Part shown: positions 1 to 12,200 of the stretch, one piece after another
How positions within the stretch are numbered: the first letter of the stretch is position 1
How the letters are laid out: each line of letters starts with the position of its first letter
Source: Gymnorhina tibicen
Taxonomy: Eukaryota > Chordata > Aves > Passeriformes > Artamidae
Direction of reading: 5' to 3'
Assembly (NCBI GenBank): GCA_013399875.1
Contig: VXAZ01001736.1
Span: 248,001-312,000, forward strand
DNA length: 64,000 nucleotides
Position numbers and translations under genes: made by a program
Notes under the pieces: generated by a model
Database searches by the model: none
What the model was told of the DNA's origin: nothing
What the model saw: the letters and a program-made list of their open reading frames with translations, nothing else

Positions 1-89
1 GGAGGCTGGGCTGGAGCAGCTGCAGCCCGAGGTGCGGGCCCTGCTGGCGGCCAGAGCGGGGACACCCGAGGGCGGCGCGGCCGCGAGCA
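1..89 (+). CDS. SPG11: SPG11 exon (left edge, partial)
   Basis: Open from the window edge. It reads EAGLEQLQPEVRALLAAR... and ends with one spare base before a GTGAGT donor at 90. That base joins the CA opening the next exon to give a threonine codon. It is very GC-rich and poorly conserved in sequence; the call depends on the phase match to the next exon. The acceptor is not visible. Confidence 0.75.
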
Positions 90-3000
90 GTGAGTAACTC
101 ACGGATTCACCCGGCAGCTGACACCTGCCCTGCTTTCCTCTCTCGCTGCATTTCCCCAAAACCTCTGCAGAGATGAAGCTCTTCCTGACGCTCCTTGGTT
201 CATAAATGCTCTTGTGAAAGGAATTTGAAGCCCCTCAATGCACATTGCCCCTGTGTGCTTCAGGCAGGGTGTTGTGTGTACAATTTCCATAGATCCTGGA
301 CCTTTCGTTTTTTATAGCTCTCAATTCTGGCCCAGTAAAGCAGCACTGGGCTTCATCCCTGTTCCTGCTTTCAGAAAACACACTCTACTTTTTTTCTCTG
401 TAGCTGAACCAAAGAAATGCTTTAATTAATATATTTTTCTGACACATCTTTGTGCACTATAAAGGGTTTAGTCTTTCTTGTTTAATAGCAAGGCTAAGGC
501 TGAGAATGTTTATCTGTAAAGTTCTCTGCATGTCTGTGAAGTCTGAGTAAGTTTCAGCTGGAACATCCCTTTCTAATACTGATGTGTAAAACTGAATAGA
601 CACAGAAGAGCATGAATGAATCCAAAGCCATCAGAAAAGCTGCTGAACCCTTACTCAACTTTATGCTCAGAAATTTTATATCTGAGATATTATTTGAGGA
701 TATTTGTGTTCTGTTACATAGTTTGTACCCTGAAACAAATGTGAGGTTTAAAAAATCAGATGTGTCAAGAGCTCAGTTTTTCAAGACTGAGAAAGTATTA
801 AGGAGTTGCTGCAGATTTTGGGAGCCTTGCCTGGGTTTAAGGGTGTTGTCTGCCTTTGTGAGATAGGAATTGATGTTTTTTTGTTTCCAGCATCCAGCTT
901 GGAGGACTGGACCCCTCTGGGGGCTCCGTGCGGGGATGATCCGGTGGTGGCGGCGCTGAAGGCTCTGGCAGAGGAATGTGTCCATGGCAGGGGCTACTGC
1001 AGGCAGGTCCTGTGCCTCTACGAGCTCTCCAAGGTAACCCCAGGGACTTTGGGCCAGCTCTGCTGGGGGGTGGGAAGGGCAGGATAGAGGGGTGAAGGTC
1101 CTCAGCAGGTGCCCTCAAGGAGCTGCAGAGGGTGAAATTCCCAACCCTTTGTGTGGAAAAAGGCCCGAGGCTTCCTGGGCGTGAGGTGCTGAGATGAGCT
1201 CGACTGCCAGCTTGGCCGGTCCCTACTCTGAGCCCACCCGGCCCCAGTTCAGCCTGGGTCTCTCTGATGGCCTTTTCCACAACCTCCCCAGCACATTTGT
1301 TCACCCTGCACTTTTCCTTAGGCCATGTGGGAGCTGCCTCCCTGATCCACAGGGATCTGAGGCACACGGGGATTGCAGCTGCCTGGGGGTTCAGAGGAGC
1401 TGAGCAGGGACCGCCTTTCCTCAGAGCAGAGGCTCTGTGTCCCCAGGGCTTTGGGCAGTGCCACCGTTTGTGCCCCTCTGCTCCGTGACCTCCAGTGCTG
1501 CTGTCAGGGCACACAGCCCCTGCCATGGGAGTTGGGCTGTAGTTTTTGAATGTAGCATTCGTTTTTTTTCCTGACAAAACAGGAAAAATGTTGGTATCAT
1601 CTTTATCACAGAGGTTCTTAGATTTTCCTACAGAATTTTTTGTGCCTCAAGTATTTGTACTTTAGAGTTGAGTTACTAAGAATTAGTCGTAGGGCTGCCT
1701 TGTCCCTCTTATCCCATGCATATCCTTCTGAGCTGAACCTGGATGTCCACACTTTTGAATTAAGAGTCAATCAATGTGCCTTTCAGGTACATTTTTTGAT
1801 TAATTTGTAATTTTATAAAATTATGATATGTCACAGCAGAGTATTTTCAGAGCCTCACCAGCTCCCCTTCCAAACGTGAAAACTAATTTACCTTTTCCAC
1901 TGAGAGTTTGTGGTGTGTGGAGAAGAGGAAAAGCCTCATAAGTCAAACTTGTGCAGTAAAACACAATTCTTTGTTTGGGAGGAACTGCTACTCTCTTTCT
2001 GTAGGTATTTGGAGTGTTGAGGTTTGTCTTTGGCTCAGGAAATCATCTCTGAGCAGCTCTGGGATGTGAGGCTGCAAATCCAGAGCCCCTCCCTGCCTGG
2101 AGCCCGGGGTTAAGGGAACGTGCTGGGGGTCAGAGATGTTGTGCCTGGGGTTCTGAGTGCTCGTGTGCCCCGCAGGAACTGAGCTGCTCCTTCGGGGAGG
2201 TGTCGGCCCGGGACCCGCGGGAGGTGCTCGGGGCCATCCTGAGCTGCCGGGGGCCGGAGCGGGGCCGCAGGGCCCAGGCCTTCATCGCCTGCCAGGGGCT
2301 GCCGCCCGCGGCCGTGGCGCAGCTGCTGGCCCAGCAGATCACGCAGGAGCTGCTGGCCTCCGCCCAGGGAAAAGGTGGGGACCGGGCCTGGTTTGCGCTC
2401 GGTGGGTTTGGTCTCTCTGGAAACGTCTGTGTGTCCGAAGCAGCCCTTGGGTGCCTGAGGGCTCGTTCCAGCCAGGAGCGCCCGGGCAGCTCTGCTCTGT
2501 GAGCACTGTGTGCCTCACGTCAAGTTTATACAAATGTTCATTAGTAGTTATTTCTGTGTCCAGTGTGGTGTTGCAGTAGTTAAGCTTGTGTTTTCATGGA
2601 CACTAATTTAATATTTTTTTAAAAAAGGACTTTTAACCGTGGTCTTTTCTGCACCACATTATCTGACTTGGGAAAACTCACTTGCGTTTCCCTGTGTAAA
2701 GCAGGACAAAAGCTTTTCCCCTTTCTTTTTTCCTTTGTGAAATGAGGGACAGCAGTTCAGCAGGATTTTGTTGGACTGAACTGGCAAAAAAGGATTTTCT
2801 GATTGTTAAATTTAAGGAGTAACACCCAAAGTGTCTTTAGGATTGTAGTCCTAAGTCCTCAGTCAGTCTGGATGACATCAGATTGGTTTGTTTGGGGTTT
2901 GTTAATTAATAATAAAAAATAATAGTAGTTCTCTCCTGCACAATTAGCAGCGGTGATATAATTCTCTCTGGCCACAGGACAGAAGCAGGTTTGGAACCCT

Positions 3001-6000
3001 GCAGTGGAGAGCCAGGCATTCCTGCAGCTTGCCAAGCTGTGCCAGGATCACACCTTGGTTGGGATGAAGTTACTGGATAAAATCTCGTCTGTCCCCCGTG
3101 GGGAGCTGTCGTGCAGTGAGTAAATGGCAAATCCTGCCTTGGTGTAACCTGCGTGTAACTAATGTGGCATCGTGTGGTTTAAACTCACAGCTCAAAGAAG
3201 AGAAGCAGTGCTGAGGGAGGGCTCTGCTGCTGATCTCAGATTTGATGTTCAGTTAGTAGGGCTGAGGATATGCACAGTAGATAAGGGTGTTGCTTAGGGG
3301 TTTATTCTCCAAACAAAATTCAGATTTTTTTAATGCTAAGCAAGAGGTGGGAAATGCAGTCAGAGAGTGACCTGAGCTGTTGTGGTGGTTTGTTACAGAA
3401 GGGGTATTGTGACTTTGTTCATAGTCATCACAGTTAGGAACTGAATTTTTCAAACCCAAATGCAAAACTTGTGCCCTTCCTGTTCCGAATGCAGAGCTGG
3501 CAGGCAGTGGAGTGGTGCTGTTATACATTTGTCAGCTTTTGGTGGAGGAGGTTGGAAGTTCTGTGCTTTGTGTGCATTTTGTGTTTTCTCTTCTGGAGAG
3601 AGGCAATAATTCACTTCCTCAGCCCTTTAACTGAGATACCCAAGTTTTTCTGCTCTTCAGTTACAGAGCTGCTGATCCTGGCCCACAACTGCTTCAGCCT
3701 GACGTGCCACATGGAAGGGATCACACGAGTGCTCCAGGCAGCTCGGCTGCTCACTGAGGAGCACCTGGCTCCCAAGGAAGAGTATGGGCTGGTGGTGAGT
3801 GTCTGGGGGGCAGGGGGGCTGTCCAAAGCTGGCTGTGCCTGTCCAGGTGGTGATCAGCTGCTGGTGAAATGTGGTGGTCTGTGTCACTGGGCTGTTGGGC
3901 ATCTTTAATTCGTGCCTTGAAGGAACTCCTGGAGTCTGGGACATGCCCAGTGGAAGGGTGTCAGTGCTAAAAGCTTCACTGCCTATTTTTGTGTGATAAA
4001 ATGATGCCCTTTCACCTCACTGTGAAACAGATGCAGTTTTGGTTGGTTTAGGAGTACTCCCCATGGCTCCAAGGGAACATGTGCAGCCCAGTGTGACTTG
4101 TGTGCCTGGCACTGGCTGCCCTGGGAGGGGATTGTTCCAGTTCCCTGGAGCTCCTCACGTGCCCTGGCTGTCCACAGGTGCGCCTGCTCACGGGCATTGG
4201 CAGGTACAATGAGATGACCTACATCTTCGAGCTGCTGCACCAGAAACACTACTTCGAGGTGCTCATGAGGAAGAAACTGGACCCGGTACGTGAGGGACAA
4301 ACGTGCAGGGAATTGTGTGGCTGCATCAGAACCTGGTGTTTACACAGGGTGGAATTATCTGGGCATTTTACTTCCTGAGTGCAGGAACTGAGAGTCAAGT
4401 TTCATACAAATAAATTAATTCCAGGGTTTATTCTCATTTTAGTTGAACCATTTTTTTCTAATTAGGTCAGGGCTACAAGAAGAGCAGCGTTGAAACTTAA
4501 ACTTGGCATTGTCAGTTTTCACGTCCTGCTTTGCTTTTATTTGCAGTTAAAGTTTCATGGGGGTTTTAAAAATCATAAATATTCATAGCTTTGTTTAAAA
4601 TAAGTAAGTCATAAAGAAATGTCATCTTTTGACGTTTGTATGTAAAGAAATGCGCAGGTGCTGGATTTTCATACCCAGTTGAGCATAGGTGTGAGGCTGC
4701 TGTTGGGTTTTGGGTTGTAATGATCACTTTCTGGAAAGTTAGGGTGGTTAGCATGGCTTGTGGGTGCGGGATGTGGCCAAAGCCCGGCCCTCAGTGTGCC
4801 CTTTGTGCCCAGAGCGGGACGCTGAAGGCGGCGCTGCTGGACTACACCAAGCGCTGCCGGCCCGGGGACAGCGAGAAGCACAACATGATCGCGCTGTGCT
4901 TCAGCATGTGCCGGGAGATCGGCCAGAACCACGAGGCTGCTGCCTCCACCCAGCTCAAACTCATCGAGTGCCGGCCCTGGGGTGAGCGGGGGCACAGGGG
5001 AAGGACAGGGAGGGGGAGGTCCTTTGTCTGTGTCCTGAAACACCCGTGGAGCTGCCACTGCCTGGGGGGAGGCTCCTGCCTGCCCTGAACAGTTCCCTGG
5101 GTGTTTCCAGAGTGGGTGAGATTTACAGCTCTTTCCATGATGTGACATTCCTGTGGTCCCTCCCATGGAGCAGGTACAGACACAGCCAGGTTTTCCTCAG
5201 GCCATAGGATGTGACACGGTGGGTTTGCAGGGGGTTCTGTGAAGTGCTGGGGTTTGTGTCTGTGTGTGACACCCACGGGGTGAGCTCTGCACACGGGGAG
5301 CTGTGGGGGCACAGGGAGCTCTGCAGCGTGGGCAGCTGGTGCTGTAAGAGCAGCTACAGCAGGAGCTGTGCCAAGGGATTTCTGAGTGGATCTGGCAATG
5401 GTCAGCGCTGGGATCTAACACAAATGTGTGGTTGGGGTTTCTTTCCAGTCTTCAATCACTTGACCAGGCTCAAGCAATAGCTTTGGTCCACTGAACAGGC
5501 AGTGTGTTTCTTCCTGTTTTTTTAGTACATACATTTTGGTTTAGTCTGTTGGTGCTTTCTGAGACAACAGCAGGGACAGACTTGGCACTGGGAGGGAGTT
5601 TTGTAACTTACTTTGTCACCTTTATAAATAATTGGTTATTCCTTCTTTTTTCTTGTTTCAGAGGAGTCTCTTCAGGATGTTGCAAATTTAAAGAAGCTGC
5701 TGATGAAAGCTCTGACTCTCTTCATTGATGCAGCAGAAAGTTACTCCAAGGTAGAGTGAGATGGAATGGAATGACTTGTGGGCAGCATTGGGAGCACATG
5801 AGGAGTGGGCTGGGCTGGGAGAACACACAGAGCTGCCCCGGGGAGGGTGTGCAGGGTCCTGGCCCAGTGTAGAAGGAATCTGTGTCTCTGCAGCCCAGTA
5901 CCATGGCTGTATCTGAGTGTGCTGTGCTGGACCCTGCTCAGGCTTTAACCCCTGGGATTACAGGTGGGCTCCCCACTTTCAGAGCAGGGACCAGGAGCTA

Positions 6001-7775
6001 AATTAGCAAGTATAGAACAAATGAAGTATTTAAACCCAAGCGCAATTATAGTGGAAGTATTTGTGGGAATGAAGCTTTGTTTAACACTCGTGGAATACGA
6101 TGAATGTGAAGCTGCAGTGCTCTCAGTCACTCCGAGCTCCTCAAGGGTGCTCTCAGGGATGTTTCCAAGTTCCCCTGGATGCTCTCAGGCTGCTCTGTTC
6201 CCAGGACTCGTGTGTGCGGCAGGCACTGCGCTGCCGCCGCCTGACGCGGCTCATCACGCTCCAGCTGCACTTCCTGGGCTCGGGGCAGAGCACGAGGATC
6301 ATCAACCTGGGCAGGCAGGACCTGCCGGGGGCCATCCTGGCCTTGCCCAGGTTCTACCAGGTGAGCTGGGCTCCCTCAGGGTCCTTCTGTCGGGAAATGA
6401 TGTGCTCACAGCAGGGCCCGAGCACTCGCCTCCTTCCCCTGGCCTCTGAGTTCTGTGACTGTTATCCTGACTTTATCCTGTGGTATACAAGGGATGGAGG
6501 GACAGGATCAGGGGGAATGGCTTCCCATTGCCAGAGGGCAGGGATAGATGGGATATTGGGAAGGAATTCTTGGCTGTGAGGATGGGGAGGCCCTGGCATA
6601 GGTTGCCCAGAGCAGCTGTGGCTGCCCCTGGATCCCTGGAAGTGTCCAAGGCCAGGTTGGATGGGGCTTGGAGCAGCCTGGGATAGTGGAAGGTGTCCCT
6701 GTTTAGGGGCTGAGGAAGGTCATTCACAGTGCTTTGCTACCCTGTATTTGACAGCTGCTCTCAAGAACAGCAGCACGGGATGGGTCCAACAGAAGATCTC
6801 CAGTACTGAGTTCTCTGTATGGAATGTGCTGTGCAATCCCCCTTCCCTGTTCTGCTCTCCCTGCAGGCCGCCATCGTGGCCGAGGCCTACGAGTTCCTGC
6901 CAGACTGGGCTGAGGTTCTGTTCCAGCAGGTGATCACCAGGGGGGACTTTGTGTACCTGGAGGAGTTCAAGCAGCAGCGGCCACTGCGACCCAGCCTGTT
7001 CGAGGAGGTGGCCAAGAAGTGAGTGAGGGGTTCTGGGGGCAAACTGCAGCTTTACCTACAGCCGGCCCTTGAGAGGGGCAGGAGTGTTAAAGTGTTCAAG
7101 CTATTATGGGGTAAGGTCTCATACACATGGACTTGAGATAGAATTCCAGAATCCCAGAACAGTTTGGGTGGGAAGGGACCTTAAAGCCCATCCCGTTCCA
7201 GCCCCTGCCATGGGTGGGGACACCTTCCACTATCCCAGGCTGCTCCAAGCCCCAGTGTCCAACCTGGCCTTGGACACTTCCAGGGATCCAGGGGCAGCCA
7301 CAGCTTCTCTGGGCACCCTGTGCCAGGGCCTCCCCACCCTCACAGGGAAGGATTTGTTGGTAGGTTTGGTTCCTGAGCACAGCGTGGAAGTAGCTCTGAT
7401 CCAGCCTTGTTCTGGAGCTGGACGGGAAGGGAGCAAATCTTTAAACTTAATCAGAGCAAATAAATAACCACGAACTTCAAATGTAGGTGCTGAGCACAGC
7501 CTCTTGTTGAAAATGTAGTTTCTGTAGGCCCAGAGCAAGAGTCTCAGAGGCCTGGGAAGCTTTTGTGTCTCACTTCCATGTGCAATTGTTCCAGGGTCAA
7601 ACAACACCCCCCTGCTGATGCTGCCCTGAGGAACCTGAAGCGGTTCCTCACTCACTGTGAGGACATCTACACCTACTACAGGCTGGCCTATGACCATAAG
7701 TTCTATGACGTGGTGAACTCCCTGCTGAAGGACCCTCAGACCGGCTGCTGCCTCAACGACCTCTTATCCAACTGA
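1..7775 (+). CDS. SPG11: SPG11 (spatacsin), C-terminal eleven coding exons; 5' part outside window
   Basis: Spatacsin is a large cytosolic/lysosomal protein of about 2,440 residues in human that works with spastizin (ZFYVE26) and the AP-5 adaptor in autophagic lysosome reformation; loss causes hereditary spastic paraplegia 11. Joined exons: 1-89, 891-1033, 2176-2374, 2978-3115, 3661-3794, 4178-4285, 4813-4981, 5662-5750, 6205-6360, 6867-7018, 7595-7775. Together they give about 518 codons plus stop, roughly the last fifth of the family length, including the conserved Spatacsin C-terminal domain. Recognisable blocks are TLVGMKLLDKISSVP, GIGRYNEMTYIF, CRPGDSEKHNMIALCFSMCR, LINLGR-like INLGRQDLPGAILALPRFYQ, PDWAEVLFQQV and LLKDPQTGCCLNDLL at the end. 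All junctions are GT-AG and phases agree throughout. The gene runs convergently towards EIF3J. The window begins inside this gene, so upstream exons are not visible. Confidence 0.96.
891..1033 (+). CDS. SPG11: SPG11 coding exon
   Basis: TTTGTTTCCAG acceptor, GTAACC donor. Encodes SSLEDWTPLG... through QVLCLYELSK, 47 whole codons after two bases completing the split codon; ends in phase 0. Confidence 0.92.
2176..2374 (+). CDS. SPG11: SPG11 coding exon
   Basis: CCCGCAG acceptor, AAAG|GTGGGG donor. Encodes ELSCSFGEVSARDPREVL... and RAQAFIACQGLPPAAVAQLL, matching the family block around 'AQAFI..QGL'. Markedly GC-rich with alanine/arginine expansion compared with the mammalian protein. Ends with one spare base. 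Confidence 0.93.
2978..3115 (+). CDS. SPG11: SPG11 coding exon
   Basis: GGCCACAG acceptor, GTGAGT donor. Encodes QKQVWNPAVESQAFLQL then AKLCQDHTLVGMKLLDKISS and VPRGELSC, a highly conserved spatacsin segment. Confidence 0.96.
3661..3794 (+). CDS. SPG11: SPG11 coding exon
   Basis: TGCTCTTCAG acceptor, GTGAGT donor. Encodes TELLILAHNCFSLTCHMEG, then a stretch ending LAPKEEYGLV. The next exon opens with the second valine of the conserved 'GLVVRLLTG'. Confidence 0.96.
4178..4285 (+). CDS. SPG11: SPG11 coding exon
   Basis: TCCACAG acceptor, GTACGT donor, exactly 36 codons. Encodes VRLLTGIGRYNEMTYIFELL, then HQKHYFEVLMRKKLDP, one of the most conserved parts of the protein. Confidence 0.97.
4813..4981 (+). 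CDS. SPG11: SPG11 coding exon
   Basis: Acceptor at CCCAG before 4813, donor GTGAGC. Encodes SGTLKAALLDYTKRCRPGD then SEKHNMIALCFSMCREIGQN and an ending IECRPW; one base carries over. Confidence 0.97.
5662..5750 (+). CDS. SPG11: SPG11 coding exon
   Basis: TCTTGTTTCAG acceptor, GTAGAG donor. Encodes ESLQDVANLKKLLMKALTLF then IDAAESYSK. Confidence 0.95.
6205..6360 (+). CDS. SPG11: SPG11 coding exon
   Basis: TTCCCAG acceptor, GTGAGC donor, 52 codons. Encodes DSCVRQALRCRRLTRLITLQ, then LHFLGSGQSTRIINLGRQ and a segment ending ILALPRFYQ. Confidence 0.96.
6490..6710 (+). repeat. CR1 LINE 3' fragment, sense on +
   Basis: In a SPG11 intron. It shows the standard CR1 tail order: 'ggatattgggaaggaattc', 'ggcccaggcat/agagcagctgtgg', 'ccctggaagtgtccaagg', 'ggatagtggaaggtgtccct'. 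The 3' end is truncated before the usual octamer repeats. Confidence 0.88.
6867..7018 (+). CDS. SPG11: SPG11 coding exon
   Basis: CCCTGCAG acceptor, GTGAGT donor. Encodes AAIVAEAYEFLPDWAEVLFQ, then VITRGDFVYLEEFKQQRPL and SLFEEVAK; part of the Spatacsin C-terminal domain. Two bases carry into the last exon. Confidence 0.97.
7140..7354 (-). repeat. CR1 LINE 3' fragment, sense on -
   Basis: In the last SPG11 intron. The + strand reads the reverse of the CR1 tail, starting 'gaatcccagaacagtttggg' and passing 'gacaccttccactatcccag' and 'cacttccagggatccagggg' to the 'ccccaccctcacaggga' block. It is antisense to SPG11. Confidence 0.9.
7595..7775 (+). CDS. SPG11: SPG11 terminal coding exon and stop
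   Basis: TTGTTCCAG acceptor. Encodes VKQHPPADAALRNLKRFL, THCEDIYTYYRLAYDHKF and LLKDPQTGCCLNDLLSN followed by TGA at 7773-7775. The C-terminal signature is nearly identical to the mammalian protein. Confidence 0.97.
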
Positions 7776-7970
7776 ATTCCAGCCCAGAGCACAGACTGCA
7801 GGGTCAGTGCTGATTAACACAGATTTTATCAATGACCTGCTCACAGGCCTCTGCTGCTCTGTAAAAATTACTCCAGAAAACTGGACAGGGTTGTAAATAT
7901 TTAAAATGCTGAGACTGTGTTAACCTAAAATTGTGTTTTGTATAATAAATCTTACTGTTTATAAACAATT
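7776..7970 (+). other. SPG11: SPG11 3' UTR
   Basis: A short, AT-rich trailer from the stop codon to just past the poly(A) signal at 7944-7949. The cleavage site is estimated, not seen. Confidence 0.75.
7944..7949 (+). terminator. SPG11: SPG11 poly(A) signal AATAAA
   Basis: Canonical hexamer about 170 bases past the stop, followed by a TG/T-rich stretch. It is the only AATAAA between the SPG11 stop and the start of the opposing EIF3J transcript end. Confidence 0.75.
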
Positions 7971-8414
7971 TGAGTCACCAGCAACTAGTGCCTGGCCCAG
8001 GTAGGGGGTGAAGCAGAGATCCAGCAGCCCTTTAACTTAGGGGCATGGGGGAGGAAGCACCCCAGGAATTGTATCCAAAGAGGCTGAAACAGGTATACAG
8101 AATATCCAGGCCAAGGGGATGGAACAAGCAGAATCAGTGGAAGTTTCAGGTACACAGTAGGATAATGTGTTCTTTTAAGTCCAGTCTGATTTCCAAAGTC
8201 CTGTATAGCTCTAAACACCACATTGCTAATTCTGCTGTCTAGGAGTAAAAGAAATAATCAAGTGCAAATGTATTTTTACAGTTATTAAATACAAATTCCT
8301 TTCTGGGCCCAAGCCATGGGCACACCCCCAGCACAGCTCAGCTCTGCAACTCTCCCTCTTCAGGTATTTTTCCTGTCAGGCCCCAAAAGAACTGCTCCAA
8401 GGCCAGCCTGGTGA

Positions 8415-9282
8415 AGTCCTCAATAGTGATTTTTATTAAATTAGTTGCTTTATAAAACATTGCAGATGTCATAATTGTTAACATAACAATTTGCCCAACT
8501 GTAGGAACTGCTGCAGTTTGCTAAGCAAGTTTGGTTTTTAATGAAAGAAAACGGCCGAGTCGTGAGAGACCCACCACAACCCAGGAGAGCCCAAAGGAAG
8601 TCGTGTGGTTTGGTTTTTTTTTTTAACACTTAACCCCTTAATTAACTGTTAAAGAACACCCAACCCAGACAGCTGCATTAGTAGAAATTTAAATGAATGG
8701 AACTAAACTTCATCCTCGAGACACAAGTGGGTTTTGCCTTGCTCTGCCCCACCACGTGCTGTTCAGGTGTCAGGCTCTGGAGCAGTGGCTGTCCCAGGGG
8801 ACATACTCCCAGGTGCAGTATTCCACACTGAAGTTAGCAGTTCCATTCCCAAAATACTGAAATCCTCAAGCTCTAACTCAAGACAAAGCGACTGGAACTC
8901 TACATGCACACCCTGCCCTTGCTGCAAACTGCTCGTGCTCAGCCCTGGCCCTGGAGCAGGGACAGTTAAGGCCATGTCATGGAGCTGTGCTGGTTATAAT
9001 CCTTCACCTTGTTCCAATTCCTTCCCAATTTAGTGGCTGTTGCTATGGAGTTAAATAGCAACAGTGCCCATTATCAGAATTTTGGGTTTTTAACTGCAAT
9101 GTACAGACCTGTTCCGTTCTATCCCCGCCCGGAGCTTCCGCCCGGACCTGGCACTGCCAGCCCCCAGCACACAGATACTGCAATTCTGATTGTAGCATTT
9201 GGCAGAATTTAAAGGAAGAAAAGTTGTGCTACATGTTTAAGGGATTATGGGCAACAGAAAGACAACAGAAGGGAGATAAATG
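8415..9282 (-). other. EIF3J: EIF3J 3' UTR
   Basis: Runs from the stop codon to just past the candidate poly(A) signal at 8432-8437 (TTTATT on +). No coding exon or repeat was recognised in it. Confidence 0.65.
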
Positions 9283-12200
9283 TCACATGAAGTCTTCAAA
9301 GTCTTGTACGTACTCGCCATCGTAGCCGCCATAATCGGCCAGGTCATCTTTCATTGTCGCCTTCAGCCCCCCGCCAGGCACAACACCTTTTTTCTTCTTT
9401 TTGGCTTTATTCTGTGGCAAGAGGATGAGGATGGTTATTTGGACAATCCCAGTGCTCTATCATAACCCTAGCCAGGGTCAGCCCAGTGGCCCTGAGCAGT
9501 CACACCGCCCCTGTGCCAAACGCGGCCTTGCCGATGGTTTCCACCACTCACGTTTTCTCTTCCTAGGAAAGCTGTGACAGTTCCAGGTGTCCCCAGCTCC
9601 CTGCACCACAGCCCTGCCCACCTTTTGCCTTTCATCCTATTTCCCCTGGACTCTCAACAAGTAACTAATAAATGCAGGGGAACCCTGAGCAGGAGGCTGT
9701 GATCCCTGAGGAACAGCCCCAGTCTTACCTTCTCTTGTTTTTGTTTTTCACTGCATAATACTGTCAGAGTGTTTGTGATCTTTTTCAAATCATCCACCTC
9801 CACTGCATCAGGAAAGAAAAAGGAAAAAAAAAAGATTCCTTATCAATGTTGTTCTTATAACGCAGTTAAATAACATCAACGGTCTCTAAAACTAGAAATA
9901 AGCATTAGTGTAACTATGGGCAATCGCTTGATTTAAATCAGCAAAACACAGAGTGGGTGGTTCTGGTCCTTAAAATCCCAACAAGGATTCCAGCTGGTCC
10001 CTTGGAAGCCTGAGTGTTGTAGAAGGTAAAACTTGCAAATAAAGTTATGGAACACAAGAGTCTTACTGAGGCATTTGAACAGTAAAATATGGAGACAGTA
10101 AAATACAGTAAAATGTATCAAAAGGAGCACTGGATTAACAATAAATTATGTTTATCAATAAATGGTGCAAGAGGCTGGGAGTCCCTCCCGTTAGGAGCTC
10201 TGGAATCCCTCTTGAGATGGAAGTTCCCAGCTGCCAGTAGGGCCCAGCTCTGCCCGGGATCGAGTTACCCCTCACTGAAGGACAACTGGGTACAGGACAG
10301 GGAATGATCCCAGCCAGTTCTCCAGCCACCAGGGCAGTGGGAAAAGGAGTTTAAATTACTTCATATCTGTATAGTTACACGCTGAATTCCAGAACAGTTA
10401 ATCTGAAGTTCCAGAATTACATGAACTCAATTTTGTAATAGTTTCCCTCCAAATGAAGTACTCAAGTCATCTGCCCCAGAGAATTTACTCATTATTATTA
10501 TTTTAGAAATGGCTTCAAGAAAAACATGCAGGATTTAGATCAGCATAAAAATTCGCACTTTTAAAATGACTGTCTCCAAACAACGTGCAGAAAGAGCAAC
10601 TTGCACCAGGAGAGGATCCTTAGTGGAGCTTGTGGGAGTGGAATCAGGTCAGTGCTTCATTTAGTACAAACTACACAGAGCCATCCCCTCTGAACACTGA
10701 CTATCAGCATGTTTTCCACTTCAGCTCCAGCACAGCTCTGCCAGCAGTGCTGGACCTGTCTGGACTTACAGGAAATACAGACGTCCCGAAGTAACGCTTC
10801 CAAAAACCCGGCGTAATGTAATGACTTCTCGTACTGTGTGATTTTCTCCTTGAGGAGCTTCCCAAATTCCGTGAAGTCATCTTTTGAAGAGGGATTCATG
10901 GCATCTATTCCACAAGTGTTATTTACACCTGCAGGGACAGGCAGGGATGTTACAGAGAACATAAGCTGTGAGCCCTAAAAGAGGACCTGGCTCCCACCCA
11001 GCTCCCATCTCCCTGAGCTCTGCTCCCCCACAGCCAGGGCCCATCCCTGGCCTTACAGAAAGGAAGGAAGTTTGCTGCAAAATTCAGTGATTCCATAAAA
11101 TCCCTGAATGGTCTGGGTTGGAAGGGACCTTAAAGCTCACCCAGTGCCATCCCCTGCCATAGGCAGGGACACCTTCCACTATCCCAGGCTGCTCCAAGCC
11201 CCGTCCAACCTGGCCTTGGACACTTCCTGGGATCCAGGGGCAGCCACAGCTTCTCTGGGCATCCTGTGCCAGGGCCTCGTCGCCCTCACAAGGAACAATT
11301 CCTTCCCAATATCCCATCTAACCCTGCCCTTTGTCAGTGGAAAGCCATTCCCACTTGTTCTGTCACTCCATGCCCTTGTCCAAAGTCTCTCTCCAACAAT
11401 TTTTGAAGCTGAGTCAAACTCAGTAATTTGACCCAGCTATTCCTGTTCTCTGGACAACCTGCACCAGGAAGCCCCTTTTCCCTCAAATAAACAATTCCTG
11501 CCTCAAGCTCCCGAGTGCAAAACTCAGCTGGTTCTTTGCAGCTGTATCCAGTGCACCCCCCTAAGCCCTGTGCTCTGTGACAACTCACTGAGCATAACCT
11601 CCCCTGAGCAATGAGCTGAATCATAATCAAGGAGACGCCATGTTTGAGGAATGCTGCTGTGCATCAGCATCTTTGCTGCTTCTTTGTTCTCAGTGCCACA
11701 AGCTCTGCGTGCTGACAGCCAAACCCTGCTCAGGCTTTGCAGGGTCCCACAGGTCCCAGGGGTTTATTTCCTGTTGCTTTAACTCACCAAAGGTTTCCTT
11801 TGCCAGCTCCAGGTCTGACTCCTCTTGTAACTTCTTTAGCCGTAGTTTGTCTGCCAACTGTTCTTCTGGTGTGAGCTCCTTCTGTTCCTCAGGTGCCTCT
11901 AACTGAAAACACACGGGGAGAAGGCGGCACGTTAAAGATATGGTGCCTTCTCCAGAGCCACTGAATCACCCACTTCTGCCTCGAGTCAGGGCACATGGAA
12001 AACCTGGAACCTATTCCCTGGAGTCCCAATAAATTGTTCATTTCACAAGGAATGGGAACAAACACCAAACTCCCACTCCTGCCTGTTCCATCATGTGCTG
12101 CATGCAAAGGAACTGGGATAACACTGTTCCAATCACTGGTTATATTATATGGGAAAAAAAATTATATGGGAATTAAAGCTCCCAGCACCAGATGGGATCA

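Noticed and set aside
837..1577. 246-codon antisense open frame over an SPG11 exon
   Set aside because: Antisense to a real exon in GC-rich sequence where stops are rare; composition is Pro/Gly/Ser-rich with no recognisable domain.
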